Below are positions 22,231-34,037 of a DNA stretch of 64,000 bases, in pieces. Location: positions 2,835,001-2,899,000 of the forward strand of contig CP071495.1 in the NCBI GenBank assembly GCA_017354895.1. The letters run 5' to 3'. Both the position numbers and the translations under genes were made by a program. Below the pieces are notes generated by a model. The model ran no database searches. It saw only the letters and a program-made list of their open reading frames with translations, and was not told where the DNA came from. This stretch comes from Podospora comata (taxonomy: Eukaryota > Ascomycota > Sordariomycetes > Sordariales > Podosporaceae). The first letter of the stretch is position 1. Every line of letters begins with the position of its first letter.

Positions 22231-24336
22231 ATGGCCCGACTCAATGAGCCACCTGTGTCTGCTACCGACGGCAATCTGGAGATCTGTATGCTCTTCCACC
22301 CGTTGTCTGCCATGATTCTGTGTCGCTGACATTTATCTTGTGTAGTACGTCGAAAGTTTTTACGGCAAAATCGAGACATCGCCAGAATCAACTCGGACCA
22401 GTCACAGAAAATCCGTCGCCTCGAGAACGACTGCGCGTGTCTCCTGTCCGAGAATTTGGAGCTCAGAGGCCAGATACTCCGTCTGGAAAAACAACTAGAG
22501 GACAACAGCGCGCGAAGGATAGCCGACCATGCGCTTGAGATCAAGGCAAAGCTAGAGGCCCAACTCGCCGAATTTGGCGCGTTGCTAGGGAACCTTGGAG
22601 TGGAACCACCGGCGAAACGACATTCTGGTGCGGATAGGAGATTCTCAAAATCGTCGCGGCCGAGCATCTCCAGGACGCCCCCAGCGATAAGAAGACGACG
22701 AGACACCAATGTGGACGCAGAGACCTTGGCTGCCCAGGAGGGGAGGATGCCGCCGATATACGAGAACAAGAGCTATCAAAGAGCGACCATGAACAGCGAG
22801 GAGATTATGGCCTTGTGTGCTGCCGCTGCCGACACGAGTGCGGATTCATTGGATCTAGGACCACCGCCTGTTTCGCGGTTTATCGATGAGGAGCCAGTGA
22901 AGAAATCTTCGCCAATCCGAAAATTCGACGACGGACAGCTGAATTTGTCATCGCCACCCAAACTCGATTTGACCAAGAAACTGGAGGCCAGCCCAGAACC
23001 GAGCAAGATGGTAGAGACCTCGCCCATTAAGGATGTTCAGCCTGAAACGAGACCACAGTCTTTTGAGCAGCAGCCACCAACACCACCTACGCAAACAATA
23101 AGAGCGGGAGCGAAGAGGAAATATGGCGACGAAAATAATATCCAGGCTACGTTGGACCAAACAGCCAAGGCACTCAAGGACGTGGTAGCTGCTGAAAAGG
23201 CTCTCCCAGCCGGCGATATCTTTCAGAAGCGTAGGAGCATCAAGGAATTGCCAGCGAGCAAGAGGGACAGGGCAAGGGCACCATTATCTGCAAAAAGCAC
23301 GAACGAGGATTTCATGTCACCCAAGAAGATGGCGATCAAGCCAAAGCCGGTTGAGGAACCAAAGAAGGAAAAGGCGCCAGAACCGAAAGAAAATAAGGAA
23401 CAACCTAAAGCACGGAAACCAACAGTTCCCGCGATCCAAGTCCCGCCAGTCGCCCTCCCGCCTCCAACAGTCCTATCCGTCATCGCCGAACCAGAGGCAC
23501 CGCTCCCTATGTCAATTCTCGCCTCCCCAACAACACCCGGCCGACCCTCCTCCGTCGAGCCACTTCCCCATGATACCCCACCACCAGCACATATCTCCTC
23601 CGAGGGTGAGACCTCCCGCCCAAGCCGCCGCGCCCGCCCAGCAATAAGCTACGCTGAACCTAACCTCCGGGATAAAATGCGTCGCCCTACCAAGGAATTA
23701 TTCGATGCCGTCTCTGGCGAGGGGAAATTCCACCGCCCTAGCACTTCGGCAAATCCCAACCCAACATCAGCTCCTACCTCCTCTGCTAAGCCAAGGTCTG
23801 AATCAACCGTTACATCCAGCGGGGGGCTCTCAGCCAGCGTCCACAAACCACCTCCCACTGTTAGTCCCCTTGCAGCGAAAGAATCAATGCAAATAGACAA
23901 CATAACCTACGACAGAAGGAAACGCCCCTCTCTTGCGATTCGCGAACCTGAGCCGCCGGCAGAACAACAACCAGAAATCGACCCGTATGACTTTGCCAGC
24001 ACATCCACCTCAACACTAAGTCTAGCGTCACCACCACCACAACCGAAGCGGGCGGCAAGGAAATCAAGTATGGCTGCTCAGGCGGCGTTACATAAGATGC
24101 AGCTAGAAGAGGAGAGGGAGGCGGATGTGGAGAGCGGGACGAATAGGCCGAGGGCGAGGAAGGCGAGGGCGTCGATGTTGGCGCCGAAGAAGAGTGCGTT
24201 TTTGGGGGAGTATGTCGAGGAGAGCTCGGTTGGTACGGTGGGGGATGAGAGTACGGGATCTGTGGAGAGTGGGAGTGGTGGGAAGGGGAAGGGAAAACAA
24301 GGGGTTGTGGATAGGAGGAGGAGTATGATGCTTTGA
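22231..24336 (+). CDS. SGO1: Shugoshin, centromeric cohesin protector
   Basis: Shugoshin recruits PP2A to centromeres and shields cohesin during meiosis and mitosis. Exon 1 (22231-22285) joins exon 2 (22346-24336) over a 60-nt intron (ATCT|GTATGC ... TGTGTAG), giving 681 aa. The N-terminal coiled coil begins RRKFLRQNRDIARINSDQ and contains LLSENLELRGQILRLE, the typical dimerisation and PP2A-binding region. The middle is long, Pro/Ser/Lys-rich and probably disordered. The conserved C-terminal basic shugoshin motif, which in other species binds phosphorylated histone H2A, is SYAEPNLRDKMRRPTKEL near residues 450-470. A further basic stretch (RPRARKARAS) follows. It is divergent with DAD2 and convergent with VPS29. 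Whether it serves meiosis, mitosis or both cannot be told. Confidence 0.9.
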
Positions 24337-24836
24337 TTTTTGGGTGCATTTGTTTGACTGGAGTTTGGGGGGCAAAGCGTTGGGGGTTTCTGGGATAGGA
24401 AATGACATTTTGGGAATTGGGAGTTTAACGACAAATTGTGTTAGGTTTCGTTCTTGTCGTTCTTTAACAACAAATGGGGAGGGGGAAATGGCTGCTGGAT
24501 GATACCAATTTTGTTTTGTTTGTGAATCGTTATTGGGTTGTTAAATATCAATCATTTTGAAAGACTACCGTAACTGATGTTACCTTTTGGTATGTTTGAA
24601 ATGAGCATGATTCGAAGTATTAGGTAATATTTTGATATTGTTTGGAGCCCCTTTTCAAAGAGCTCTCTCTCTCTTGAGCTGAGTTGGATGACTGCAATGC
24701 CCAAACAGCTCAGGCACAACACATCTTTCACGCTTTGCTTGCTGTACAGCAGCAACGCTCCATAACCACTCAAACGCTCCTCTTTTCTAGATCCGGTACC
24801 GTATTCCCTACTCTGTCTCTCTCATCTTCCCGGGTA
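24337..24836. other. Convergent intergenic region SGO1 / VPS29
   Basis: These 500 bp are T- and G-rich after the shugoshin stop codon. They contain 3' untranslated regions only, as far as I can see. Confidence 0.55.
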
Positions 24837-25596
24837 TCATGGACCAGTTGGCTCAACCGGCTTGGTATACGTCACCTTTTCCACCGCCACATTCTCAACC
24901 CCATTCGCGTCTTTCCTCAGCTGGTAGACATATAGCGTCAACGAGATTCCTTGTACCTGTTTTCCACTGTCAGCATCTCCCCTCCTTACCATCCCACCCC
25001 TCAAAACTTACATCCATCAAACAAAAGCTCGGCACCATCTCCTCCTCCCCCTCCCCCTCCCCATCCGCCCAATCCGTTGAGAACGCCCCCGTCGCCGTCC
25101 CAGGGTTGATAAAGAACTTGTCCATGTACTCAAAGCACTCGAATTTATGAGTGCCGCCCCAGCAGAGGACGTCGACGTCAAGTTTGTTGGCCTCTGCGAG
25201 TAGGAGGTCGGGCTCGGAGCTGACGAGGGTGAAGCCTTCGAGGAAGCCGATGCGGACGCCGCCGTGGGTGACGACTTGAGTCAAAGGGAGGGAGGTGGCT
25301 TCGACATCCATGCGGCCTTTGACGATTTTGAGGTCGGGGGAGATGGAGCGGAGGTATTCGTAGGTTGATTTGTCGGTTAGGTTACCTAGGCAGAGGGTTT
25401 GGGAGATTTTTCCGGGGGCGAGGAGTTTTTTGAACTGGAGGGGGAGAGGTTAGAAAGGGGTGGTTATTGAATAGGGAGTTGAGGGGGGGGTTGGATTGGG
25501 GGATGGGGGAGGGAGGTAGGAGGGTACCTTTGCTGGAATGTCGAGGGCGCGGTCGGGTATGTGAAGGTCGCCGATTACTAGGATTAGGAAGGCCAT
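24837..25596 (-). CDS. VPS29: Retromer subunit Vps29
   Basis: This is a core subunit of the retromer coat, which returns cargo from endosomes to the Golgi; it has a metallophosphoesterase fold that acts as a scaffold. Exons on the minus strand are 25596-25528, 25434-25012 and 24956-24837, giving 203 aa (family about 180-205). Signature segments are the start MAFLILVIGDLHIPDRA, LLAPGKISQTLCLGNLTD, KIVKGRMD, VTHGGVRIGF and DVDVLCWGGTHKFECFE, then FFINPGTATGAFS and, across the second intron, a strand ending SLTLYVYQLR. Both introns are GT-AG and phase 0. An acidic insertion (DGEGEGEEE) sits before the last strands. GGTH replaces the usual GHTH. Confidence 0.92.
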
Positions 25597-26757
25597 TGTT
25601 GCGGTGGTGGATGGGTGTGAAGCGCTTCGGTGGTGGGTTGCGCTGGAGGGTTGAGCTGTTATTCTATGCGCCGCGGGCTACTGTATCGGGGGAGGTCCAG
25701 TTGGATCTTAGTTGGAAATTGAGACGCGGTGTTTAAGGTCGTCTGGACTATATCAACCGGTTTGGTATTGACCCTCGTAGCTTGATGTCTGGTTAAGTGG
25801 CAGCGTTATGTATTGGTGTTGACTGGAAGCTATCTGATGATAGCTGTCGTGGCCGGGTCTTGGCTGACTGACCACGGTGAGCATCGGTCAAGGGACGATA
25901 AGATTAGAAGACCCCTGGGCGTTGGAGGCTGATGTTGGGGCTGGGACTGCGGGGTAGCAATGACGAACGACACTCCAGCCTCCCCCACTTCTCCACAGTC
26001 CCTCTAGCGGCGAGCGGGTCCGAAGACGGCTTCTTCGCCGGACGGACCCGGCCCTGGAACAAACCCATTCTTCCATTGCACAATGTTCGGTGCATTTGGC
26101 ATCAAGACGAGCATTATCAAAAGGGGCAAAGCGTCTAGAATTGGACACTTTGGCATCCGTGACTAATAGCAAACTGTAGACTTTTTCCAACCGGGCCTAG
26201 ACAACCTTGAAGCCGTTTAGGTGTTGAAACGGATCTTGTCTGGGCGGTCAGTATTTTTTGTTCATTCTTATACGAACCCAAACACCGACTTTTCTCCTTG
26301 TTGCTCTCTTCATTCCCGTCTTTTCTCCGGTTGCCCTGCTTGTCAGACTTATTTTGAATATTCCATACACATTCGTCCGTTTCTTCCGTCATACAGAGTC
26401 CAATCACACCAAGAAACCCTTCCGTTCCCAGGTACCTGGACAGAAGAGACAAAGCAAGGCGTTGGATACCGTCGGTTCAGGCAAGATAAGGTACAGAACG
26501 GTGTGGGGAGCTTGCAGACGCACATGGTGCTTATACCCGAGGTCTCCAAACTGTCGCGCTCGGCGTTCAGACGGTTAGGAATGACCCCGCCAAAAACACC
26601 GGACGCTCCCCCCGCCCGTTTATCGTTGATCTCACGACATCTTGCCCCCGTATATCCGATCAACACCCCCTACGCTGTCGAACGTCTTCCCAGCACCGTC
26701 GACACCTCACTTCTGCCCAGGATTCAAGTGCGCGAGATCACGACAACCACCCCCAAG
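25597..26757. other. Divergent intergenic region VPS29 / aminotransferase
   Basis: These 1.16 kb hold both promoters. The last 230 bp (from 26,524) are open in frame with the aminotransferase and contain ATGs at 26,524 and 26,581, so part may be coding in a longer isoform. Otherwise nothing is recognised. Confidence 0.5.
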
Positions 26758-28123
26758 ATGTCTCAACCCGCTCACCCAACGCTCCTGATTCCAGGACCCA
26801 TTGAGTTCGACGATGCTGTCCTCCAGTCCATGAGTCACTTCAGGTATGTAGGGGTGCTTATGAAGTGTCTTGCCGTTCTGTTTAGGCTTTGAAGGATCCA
26901 GAAGCTGACACCCACATCTTCCCACTCCACAGCGAAAGCCATGTGAGCGCCGGTTTTGTTGCTACCTTCGGCGAGACCCTGTCTATGTTGCGCAAGCTAT
27001 TCCAGACCACCGATCCTGCGTCTCAACCATTCGTGCTCTCTGGATCCGGTACTCTCGGCTGGGATTTGGTTGCTGCCAACTTGATTGAGGCTGGCGAGGA
27101 CGTGTTGGTGCTTGGAACCGGCTATTTTAGTGATGGCTTCGCCGACTGCCTCAGAGTGTATGGTGCCAATGTCACCGAGCTCAAGGCCCCCGTTGGCACC
27201 AAGCCCACCCTTCCCGAGATTGAGAAGGCTCTGTCGGAGAAGAAGTACAAGGCGATCACCGTCACCCACGTTGACACATCGACTGGTGTCTTGAGCGAAC
27301 TCAAGAATCTCTCTGCTCTTGTCCACAAGGTCTCGCCAGATACCCTCATTATTGTCGACGGTGTCTGCAGTGTTGCGTGTGAGGAGATTGATTTCGATGC
27401 CTGGGGTCTTGATGGTGTTGTCACTGCCAGTCAGAAGGCCATTGGCTGCCCTGCCGGTCTGTCGATTTCCATGTTCAGCGGTCGTGCCATGAAGGCTTTT
27501 GAGAACAGGAAGAGCCCTCCCTCGGCCTACTTCGCTTCTATGAAGAACTGGACCCCTAGTAAGTTTACCTCGCGTTGATATATACGCATTACAGCCCGAC
27601 TAACGCGATTAGTCATGCAAAACTACGAGGCCAAGAAGCCCTCTTACTTTGCTACCCCCTCGCCACAGCTTGTCCACGCTCTTCACACTGCTCTGAGCCA
27701 GATCCTTGCGAAGCCCGTGGCTGAAAGATTTGCCGGCCACAAGGCCGCCTCAGACAAGATCAAGGCTGCCATCGGTGCCCTTGGTCTTAAGCAGGTTGCG
27801 GCCAACCCTGATGAGCAGGCTCACGGCATGACTGCCATCTATCTCCCTGAGGGCGTCAAGGGCGCCGAGCTCCTGCCTATCCTCGCGAAAAAGGGTGTTG
27901 TGTTTGCCGGTGGTATCCACAAGGAAATCGTCACCAAGTATATCCGTTTCGGTCACATGGGTGTCAGTGTGGTGAGTAATCCCAGTGTATTTGTGTTTGA
28001 TTATCAAGCAACAATGACGACTAACAAGGCAATCCACAGCTCGACCCCACCAGAGGCGATATTGAGCGTGCTGTCAAGGCTTTGGAGGAGGGTCTTGCTG
28101 AGCTTGGATATACCAAGTCTTGA
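26758..28123 (+). CDS. AGX1: Alanine-glyoxylate aminotransferase (class V, PLP)
   Basis: This PLP enzyme converts glyoxylate plus alanine to glycine plus pyruvate. Exons are 26758-26843, 26933-27558, 27613-27971 and 28040-28123, with four consistent phases, giving 384 aa, the usual Agx1 length. Features are the start HPTLLIPGPIEFDDAVL, SGSGTLGWDL (cofactor phosphate site), THVDTSTGVL, VDGVCSVACEEIDFD, the lysine in TASQKAIGCPAG that would bind PLP, and the C-terminal block FRFGHMG-like YIRFGHMGVSV followed by LDPTRGDIERAVKALEEGL. No C-terminal peroxisomal SKL is present (it ends TKS). The start chosen is the ATG that gives the family N-terminus; in-frame upstream ATGs could add a basic, hydroxylated presequence. 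CRM1 follows on the same strand. Confidence 0.9.
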
Positions 28124-28935
28124 GCGTGGAATGATGTAGGGAGTGAGGTGAAGTTGGATCTAAAAGCAATGGCATTATGGCCATAGAGGGGTGCATAAAA
28201 GAAGCCATCTTGAAATAGACAATCTGTGTTTGAATGCCCAACACCCCCTCAAACCCTTTCAAACGAAGCAGATGCCTCCTTGGGGCTCTTGTTCCCAAAG
28301 CAGTGATAGATATGCCCATAAAGGTAAGAAACAGGTTTGCAATCCAGGTACTGGAAGTAGGTTCATTGGCTGCAGTTGACGTGCAGGCTGTTGCAGAGCT
28401 GGTGGGTGTTCCCGAGCCACTGGAACCGAAGAGGTGTTTGATGACCGGTTGCTGGCAGAATGATTGGCTGAGGCTCAATGATTGATTTCAAAGCTGCCGG
28501 ATAATTAATGACCAGCTCCGGCTTCAGCGCTTCTGGGCATCTCTGGAAGAGCCGACTCTCCACCGCCAGCGAAGCAGGCTGCTGCATGCAAGGCGGGGTT
28601 GCTCGCCTAGCAACAATCGAGAGGCTGGTGGGGTTCGGCCTTCTGAGCTTTCGACCCGACGTTCAATTCTCTTATCCATACTTCCGTCATCCCACTCAAC
28701 CCAGCACTTGCAACGCTCTTGCTTTACCAAAATCCTGACCGCCCTCTCCCCCCGCCTTCCACTCAAGACCTTTCCACAGAACCTTACCATCGACAAAGTG
28801 GACCGCGACCGTTGTGCCTGAGACCTCGTCCTCTCTCCTCGCAATCCTTCCTCTGCGCACCCTCTCGGCCTCGGTTCCCCATACATACCTCAACCACAAC
28901 CACAATCACACAGCGATAGGTGTGCGACTACGACC
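28124..28935. other. Intergenic region AGX1 / CRM1
   Basis: These 810 bp between tandem genes hold the AGX1 terminator and the CRM1 promoter. A pyrimidine-rich, CA-rich stretch (about 28,700-28,920) just before the CRM1 ATG looks like a fungal 5' leader. No ORF is convincing. Confidence 0.5.
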
Positions 28936-31900
28936 ATGCCGGTCTCTATCGAAGAGTTGGACGCCACTGTCCGTGCCTTCTATGAGGGCCGCGGCGAACA
29001 GGTATGTTTTGATTCTACGCTTCTGTCGTCCAGGCAGTCACTCTCACACCGTCAATGTTGATGCTAACCGCCTGTTCTGTCTACAGCAAAAAGCTGCCCA
29101 AGCCGCTCTTAACCAGGCAAGTCTGTCACTCGCCTCATTCCCCACGATACCGACCCAGCAACACCCATAGCTCCCTCCAAGCCGTTATCGACTAACTCTG
29201 CGATTGTAGTTCAAGGAAGACCCTGATGCCTGGTTGATGGTCGACGATATACTCTCGAAGGCGAGCTACGAACAGACGAAATGTTGGTTTCCGATTCTTA
29301 TCCGGGCGCAGAGGGACTGGGTCTGAGGTGATACTAACTGCGACATCTAGTCTTGGGTCTCCAAGTTCTCGATCATGTCATCATGACGAGGTGGAAGGTT
29401 CTGCCACGAGAGCAGTGCCAAGGTAGGTTACAGTGGTGTGTTGTTGGCCATACTCGGGAGCTGTGGACTGACAACTGTCTAGGCATCCGTAACTTCGTCG
29501 TTCTAACCATCATGCAATGCTCTGGCTCTGAGGAGTCGCTCAAGGCGAACAAGACACTACTCAACAAGCTGAACCTTGTTCTCGTGTCTGTCTTGAAGCA
29601 GGAGTGGCCTCACAACTGGCCTACATTTATCAACGAGATCATCTCCGCCTGCCACTCGAGTCTGTCAGTCTGCGAGAACAACATGACGATTCTGAGACTC
29701 CTCTCCGAAGAGGTGTTCGACTACTCAGCCGAGCAAATGACTTCCACCAAAACCCGCAACCTCAAGACAACGATGTGCAACGAGTTTTCCCAGATCTTTA
29801 CGCTGTGCCAGGAAATCCTCAACAGCGCGACCCAACCAAGCCTCATCAAGGCCACCCTCCAGACATTGTTGCGCTTCTGCAATTGGATTCCCTTGGGGTA
29901 CATTTTCGAGACGCCACTCATCGACACCCTCAGGACCAGATTCCTCGAGGTGCCCGAATTCCGGAATCTCACCCTCCAATGTTTGACGGAAATTGGTGGT
30001 TTGCAGACGGGAGGTCCTGGCCAGGTCAACTCTTATGACGAACAGCTCGTCAAAATGTTCACCGAAACGTTGACGCAAATTTCCAACATTATTCCTCTGG
30101 AGATGGATCTCAAGACAACGTATCCTCAAAGCAACTCTCGTGACCAGGAGACTATCCAGAACCTGGCACTTTTCCTGTGCAACTTCTACTCCGCGCATCT
30201 ACCCTTGATCGAGAACCTTCCCAATCGCGATTTCCTCACCCACGGTCATTTCTACCTCATCCGCATTTCACAGATCGACGACCGCGAGATGTTCAAGATT
30301 TGCCTCGACTACTGGCTTAAACTGGTGCAGGAGCTCTACGAGGAGATGCAGTCGCTACCTTTATCCGACATGACGGCTATGAGCGCCTTGGGTGGTGGCG
30401 GCGGCGCCCCCAATCCAGCACTGCTCAACAACTACCCGCTCCGCAAGCACAAGTACAACGAAGTGCTGTCGAACCTGAGAGTGGTCATGATTGAGAAGAT
30501 GGTCAGGCCTGAGGAAGTTTTGATTGTGGAGAACGATGAGGGAGAAATCGTTCGTGAATTTGTCAAGGAAACCGACACTGTTCAGCTCTACAAGACGATT
30601 CGCGAGTGTCTCGTTTACCTCACCCATCTCGATGTCGTCGACACCGAGAACATCATGACTGAGAAGCTGTCGCGACAGGTCGACAGATCCGAGTGGTCGT
30701 GGCACAACTGCAACGTCCTCTGCTGGGCCATTGGTTCCATCTCTTTGGCCATGAACGAAGAGACGGAGAAGCGTTTCTTGGTGACCGTGATCAAGGAGCT
30801 CCTCGGTCTCACCGAGATCCAACGTGGCAAAGACAACAAGGCCGTTGTCGCCAGTAATATCATGTATATTGTTGGACAGTACCCCCGCTTCTTGAAGGCT
30901 CACTGGAAGTTCCTCAAGACGGTCGTCAATAAGCTGTTCGAGTTCATGCACGAGTCTCACGAAGGTATGCCACCCTATTCAAGCCAAATCTTTTGTTGCA
31001 TTTCGCTAACTCTCAGACAGGTGTTCAGGACATGGCTTGCGACACTTTTATTAAGATTGCGAAGCAGTGCAGACGTCACTTCGTCGCTCTCCAGCCAAGC
31101 GAGAATGAACCCTTTATTGAAGAAATCATTCGAAATCTTGGGAGGATCACTTCCGACTTGACTCCTCAGCAGGTGCACACCTTCTACGAGGCCTGCGGTT
31201 ACATGGTGGCTGCCCAGGGCAACAGGAATGTTCAGGAGCGCCTATTGACTGAGCTCATGAGCATCCCAAACACCGCCTGGGACCAGATCATTCAGGCGGC
31301 TACCCAGGACTCCACCATCCTCCAGAATGCCGATACCATCAAGATCATTGGCAACATCATGAAGACCAACGTCTCGGCCTGCTCCTCCATCGGCACATAT
31401 TTCTTCCCTCAGATCGGTCGCCTCTACAACAACATGTTGGAGATGTACGCTACCACCAGTCAGCTGATTTCGCAGGCTGTCGCCCGCGAGGGTGAAGTCG
31501 CGACCAAGATGCCCATCGTTCGTGGCCTGCGGACCATCAAGAAGGAAATTCTCAAGCTTGTGGAGACTTTCATTGACAAGGCTGAGGATCTCCAGACAGT
31601 GCGGGCCCAGATGGTTCCCCAACTTTTGGACTCTGTCCTCGTTGACTACAACCGCAATGTTCCTGGCGCCCGTGATGCTGAGGTCCTCAGGTGCATGACC
31701 GCCATGATCACAAAGCTCTCTGGGTTGATGGAGGATCAGGTTCCAGTCATCATGGAGAATGTGTTTGAGTGCACTTTGGAGATGATCAACAAGGACTTCT
31801 CCGAGTTCCCGGAGCACCGTGTCGAGTTCTTTAACCTGCTCCGCGCCATCAACCTCCACTGCTTCCCCGCCCTCTTGAAGCTCGACAACCGTCAGTTCAA

Positions 31901-32589
31901 GTTTGTCATCGACTCGTGCCTGTGGGCCAGCAAGCACGATAACCGCGATGTGGAAACTGCTGGTCTTAACATGTGCCTGGAGTTGATCAACAACATTGCG
32001 GAGAAGACAGATGTTGCCACATCGAATGCGTTCTTCCAGCAGTTCTTCATCCCCATTCTTCAGGATGTCTTCTTTGTTCTGACGGACCAGGACCACAAGG
32101 CCGGCTTCAAGACTCAGTCCATGCTCTTAATGCGCATGTTCTACTTTATCAGCCCTGCCGACGGCACCCAGCCCAAGATCCAGGGTCCTATTTATACCCC
32201 AGATCAGGCCCAGGGTTCCCCCAGCAACAAGGAGTTCCTCGGCTTGTTTGTGAGCAACCTCCTTCAGAACGCTTTCTCCAACCTGACTGCGTAAGTAACC
32301 TTAGTGGATTCTCATTGTCTTACGTGTATATATACTAACAAGTTACAATAGCCCTCAAATCACCGCATTTGTGGAAGGTCTCTTCACGCTGAACACGCAA
32401 TACGACAAGTTCAGGCTTGCGCTGCGTGATTTCTTGATCTCGCTGCGTGAGTTCGCCGGCGACAATGCTGAGCTTTACTTGGTGGAGAAGGAGCAGATGG
32501 AGCGTGACGCCCGGCAAGCTGACCTGGAGCGTCGTTCCAAGGTCGGTGGTCTGCTCAAGCCGTCTGAGCTTGAAGATGAGGACCTCTGA
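28936..32589 (+). CDS. CRM1: Exportin-1 / CRM1 nuclear export receptor
   Basis: This importin-beta-family karyopherin carries leucine-rich NES cargo out of the nucleus with Ran-GTP. Exons are 28936-29001, 29087-29116, 29210-29282, 29351-29422, 29483-30964, 31021-32290 and 32352-32589, giving 1076 aa (family about 1070-1085). The second intron requires a GC donor (CAG|GCAAGT); the third has a weak donor GTTGGT. Hallmarks are QEWPHNWPTFI, LRLLSEEVFDYS, RFCNWIPLGYIFET, the cargo-groove segment NVLCWAIGSISLAM with Cys494, GRGKDNKA-like QRGKDNKAVVASNIMYIVGQ, and VQDMACDTFIKIAKQCRRHF. Cys494 aligns with the cysteine attacked by leptomycin B in human and fission yeast proteins. The C-terminus ends with an acidic helix (SELEDEDL). 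This is a single-copy essential gene in other fungi. Confidence 0.96.
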
Positions 32590-33852
32590 CTGGACCAAGA
32601 ATTCCGTACCGAGTTTGCGCCCTCACACGAAACCAATACCGCAACAGCAGAGCCGCGGTCGGGCGGGGAATATGACGGCTGGGTTGTCTACGGGGTTTAG
32701 CAGGATATGCAGATGGTAAGCTGAATAGCATGTCATTCCAGGTTCTTGTTTCTTGGGATTACGATCTCAAGATTTTATTTTATTTTCTTGCGCCAGCTAT
32801 GTGACGCACTTGTAATGATACCATTAGAGAAGGGAACAAAGTTTGTTGGCTTTTTCTGTCAAAGGGACTTGTGGCTCCTCATTTCAAAGCTTGGGCTGAC
32901 GAATCTGCCTATTGTTGGGTGGACTTTTTGCTTTTTGTGTTTTCTCATTGTGCGATCGTTCTCTCTTAGCGATGGGTTTATGGAGGGGAAAGGAAAACAT
33001 GAATGACATTGCTAGTGTTGTCAGTCAAATGTGATGATGACTGGCTGGCTCTTTGATGAGAGGGAAGAGAAATGGATATCGAGATGCTAGCTAAATATCA
33101 ATAGCTACATTAGCAACACGGTTCTCGGCTGGGTAATAGCTTTTCTGAGACAAAAATGAGAAACGTTTTAAAGTGAGGAGATGGTGATGAGATGACGAGC
33201 GAAAGAAGTGATTGTGTTTCGTGATGAAGGACTCCTAAGGGCCTTGGCTGCTGATACCTTCCACATGCCAGGGCCGCCCCGTATTTTGAGACCAACGAAA
33301 TCATACTTCTGATAGACCTCACACCAAAGGGCCGGCGCTCGGTAGGTCGTTCCTGCCTCTCTGGATATAGGATAGGTACTTACCCAAAGAAGCTCACATT
33401 CTCTCCTTGGCCCATTGTAACTTCCTCCTGTTCCTAATCTCGATTTTGGGCAGTTACGCCCCCTGACGCCAGTTTCATTATCTAGCTCAAACCCTCAAGC
33501 TCTCTCAGGTTTGAGGGTCTTCTGCACCCCCATCTGCTGAGAAGCTTTTTTTTCCCCGGGCACTCGCTCACCAAATCTCTACAGAATCCACCTCATGATG
33601 AACGGCTGGTATCATCTCGAAAACCCTGGGAGGAGACAGGGTAGGGAGCGGGGAGCGGACCGGAGGAGCTGGAGAAGGAGCTGTAATAAGTGTGTCGACC
33701 TGTATTTTCGCCTAGTAGAACTCTCGTCTCTTCCAAAGAGCAACTTGTGTCAGTCTTATGCTCAAGGTATCCGAAGTGGGTAGACATATCTCACTTTCTG
33801 CTTATTCTTCCGCCTTCCAGCCTTTCGAGCCGGACCAGCTCGTTAAATGCAT
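32590..33852. other. CRM1 3' flank, no gene seen
   Basis: This is the 3' region of CRM1 followed by about 1 kb without a supportable ORF. Short ORFs on both strands show no domain. Confidence 0.5.
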
Positions 33853-34018
33853 TGGCGCTTGCTCACCAAATAGGGGCGCTTGCTTACCAAATGGGAATGC
33901 CTGCTCACTCGATGCATTGACGCTTGCTTACCAGATGGGGGCGCCTGCTTACCAGATGCATTGACACTTGCTCACCAGATAGAGCCGCTTCCTCACCCAA
34001 CACAAGGCGCTCGCTTCC
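33853..34018. repeat. Degenerate ~21-25 bp minisatellite
   Basis: About seven imperfect units share the core GCTTGCT-[C/T]-ACCA-[A/G]-AT, at spacings of 21-25 bp, for example GGCGCTTGCTCACCAAATAG and GGCGCTTGCTTACCAAATGG. Two units are followed by GATGCATTGA. It abuts the broken HNH fragment on its right. Confidence 0.8.
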
Positions 34019-34037
34019 TAGACATCCGAATAAGTGA

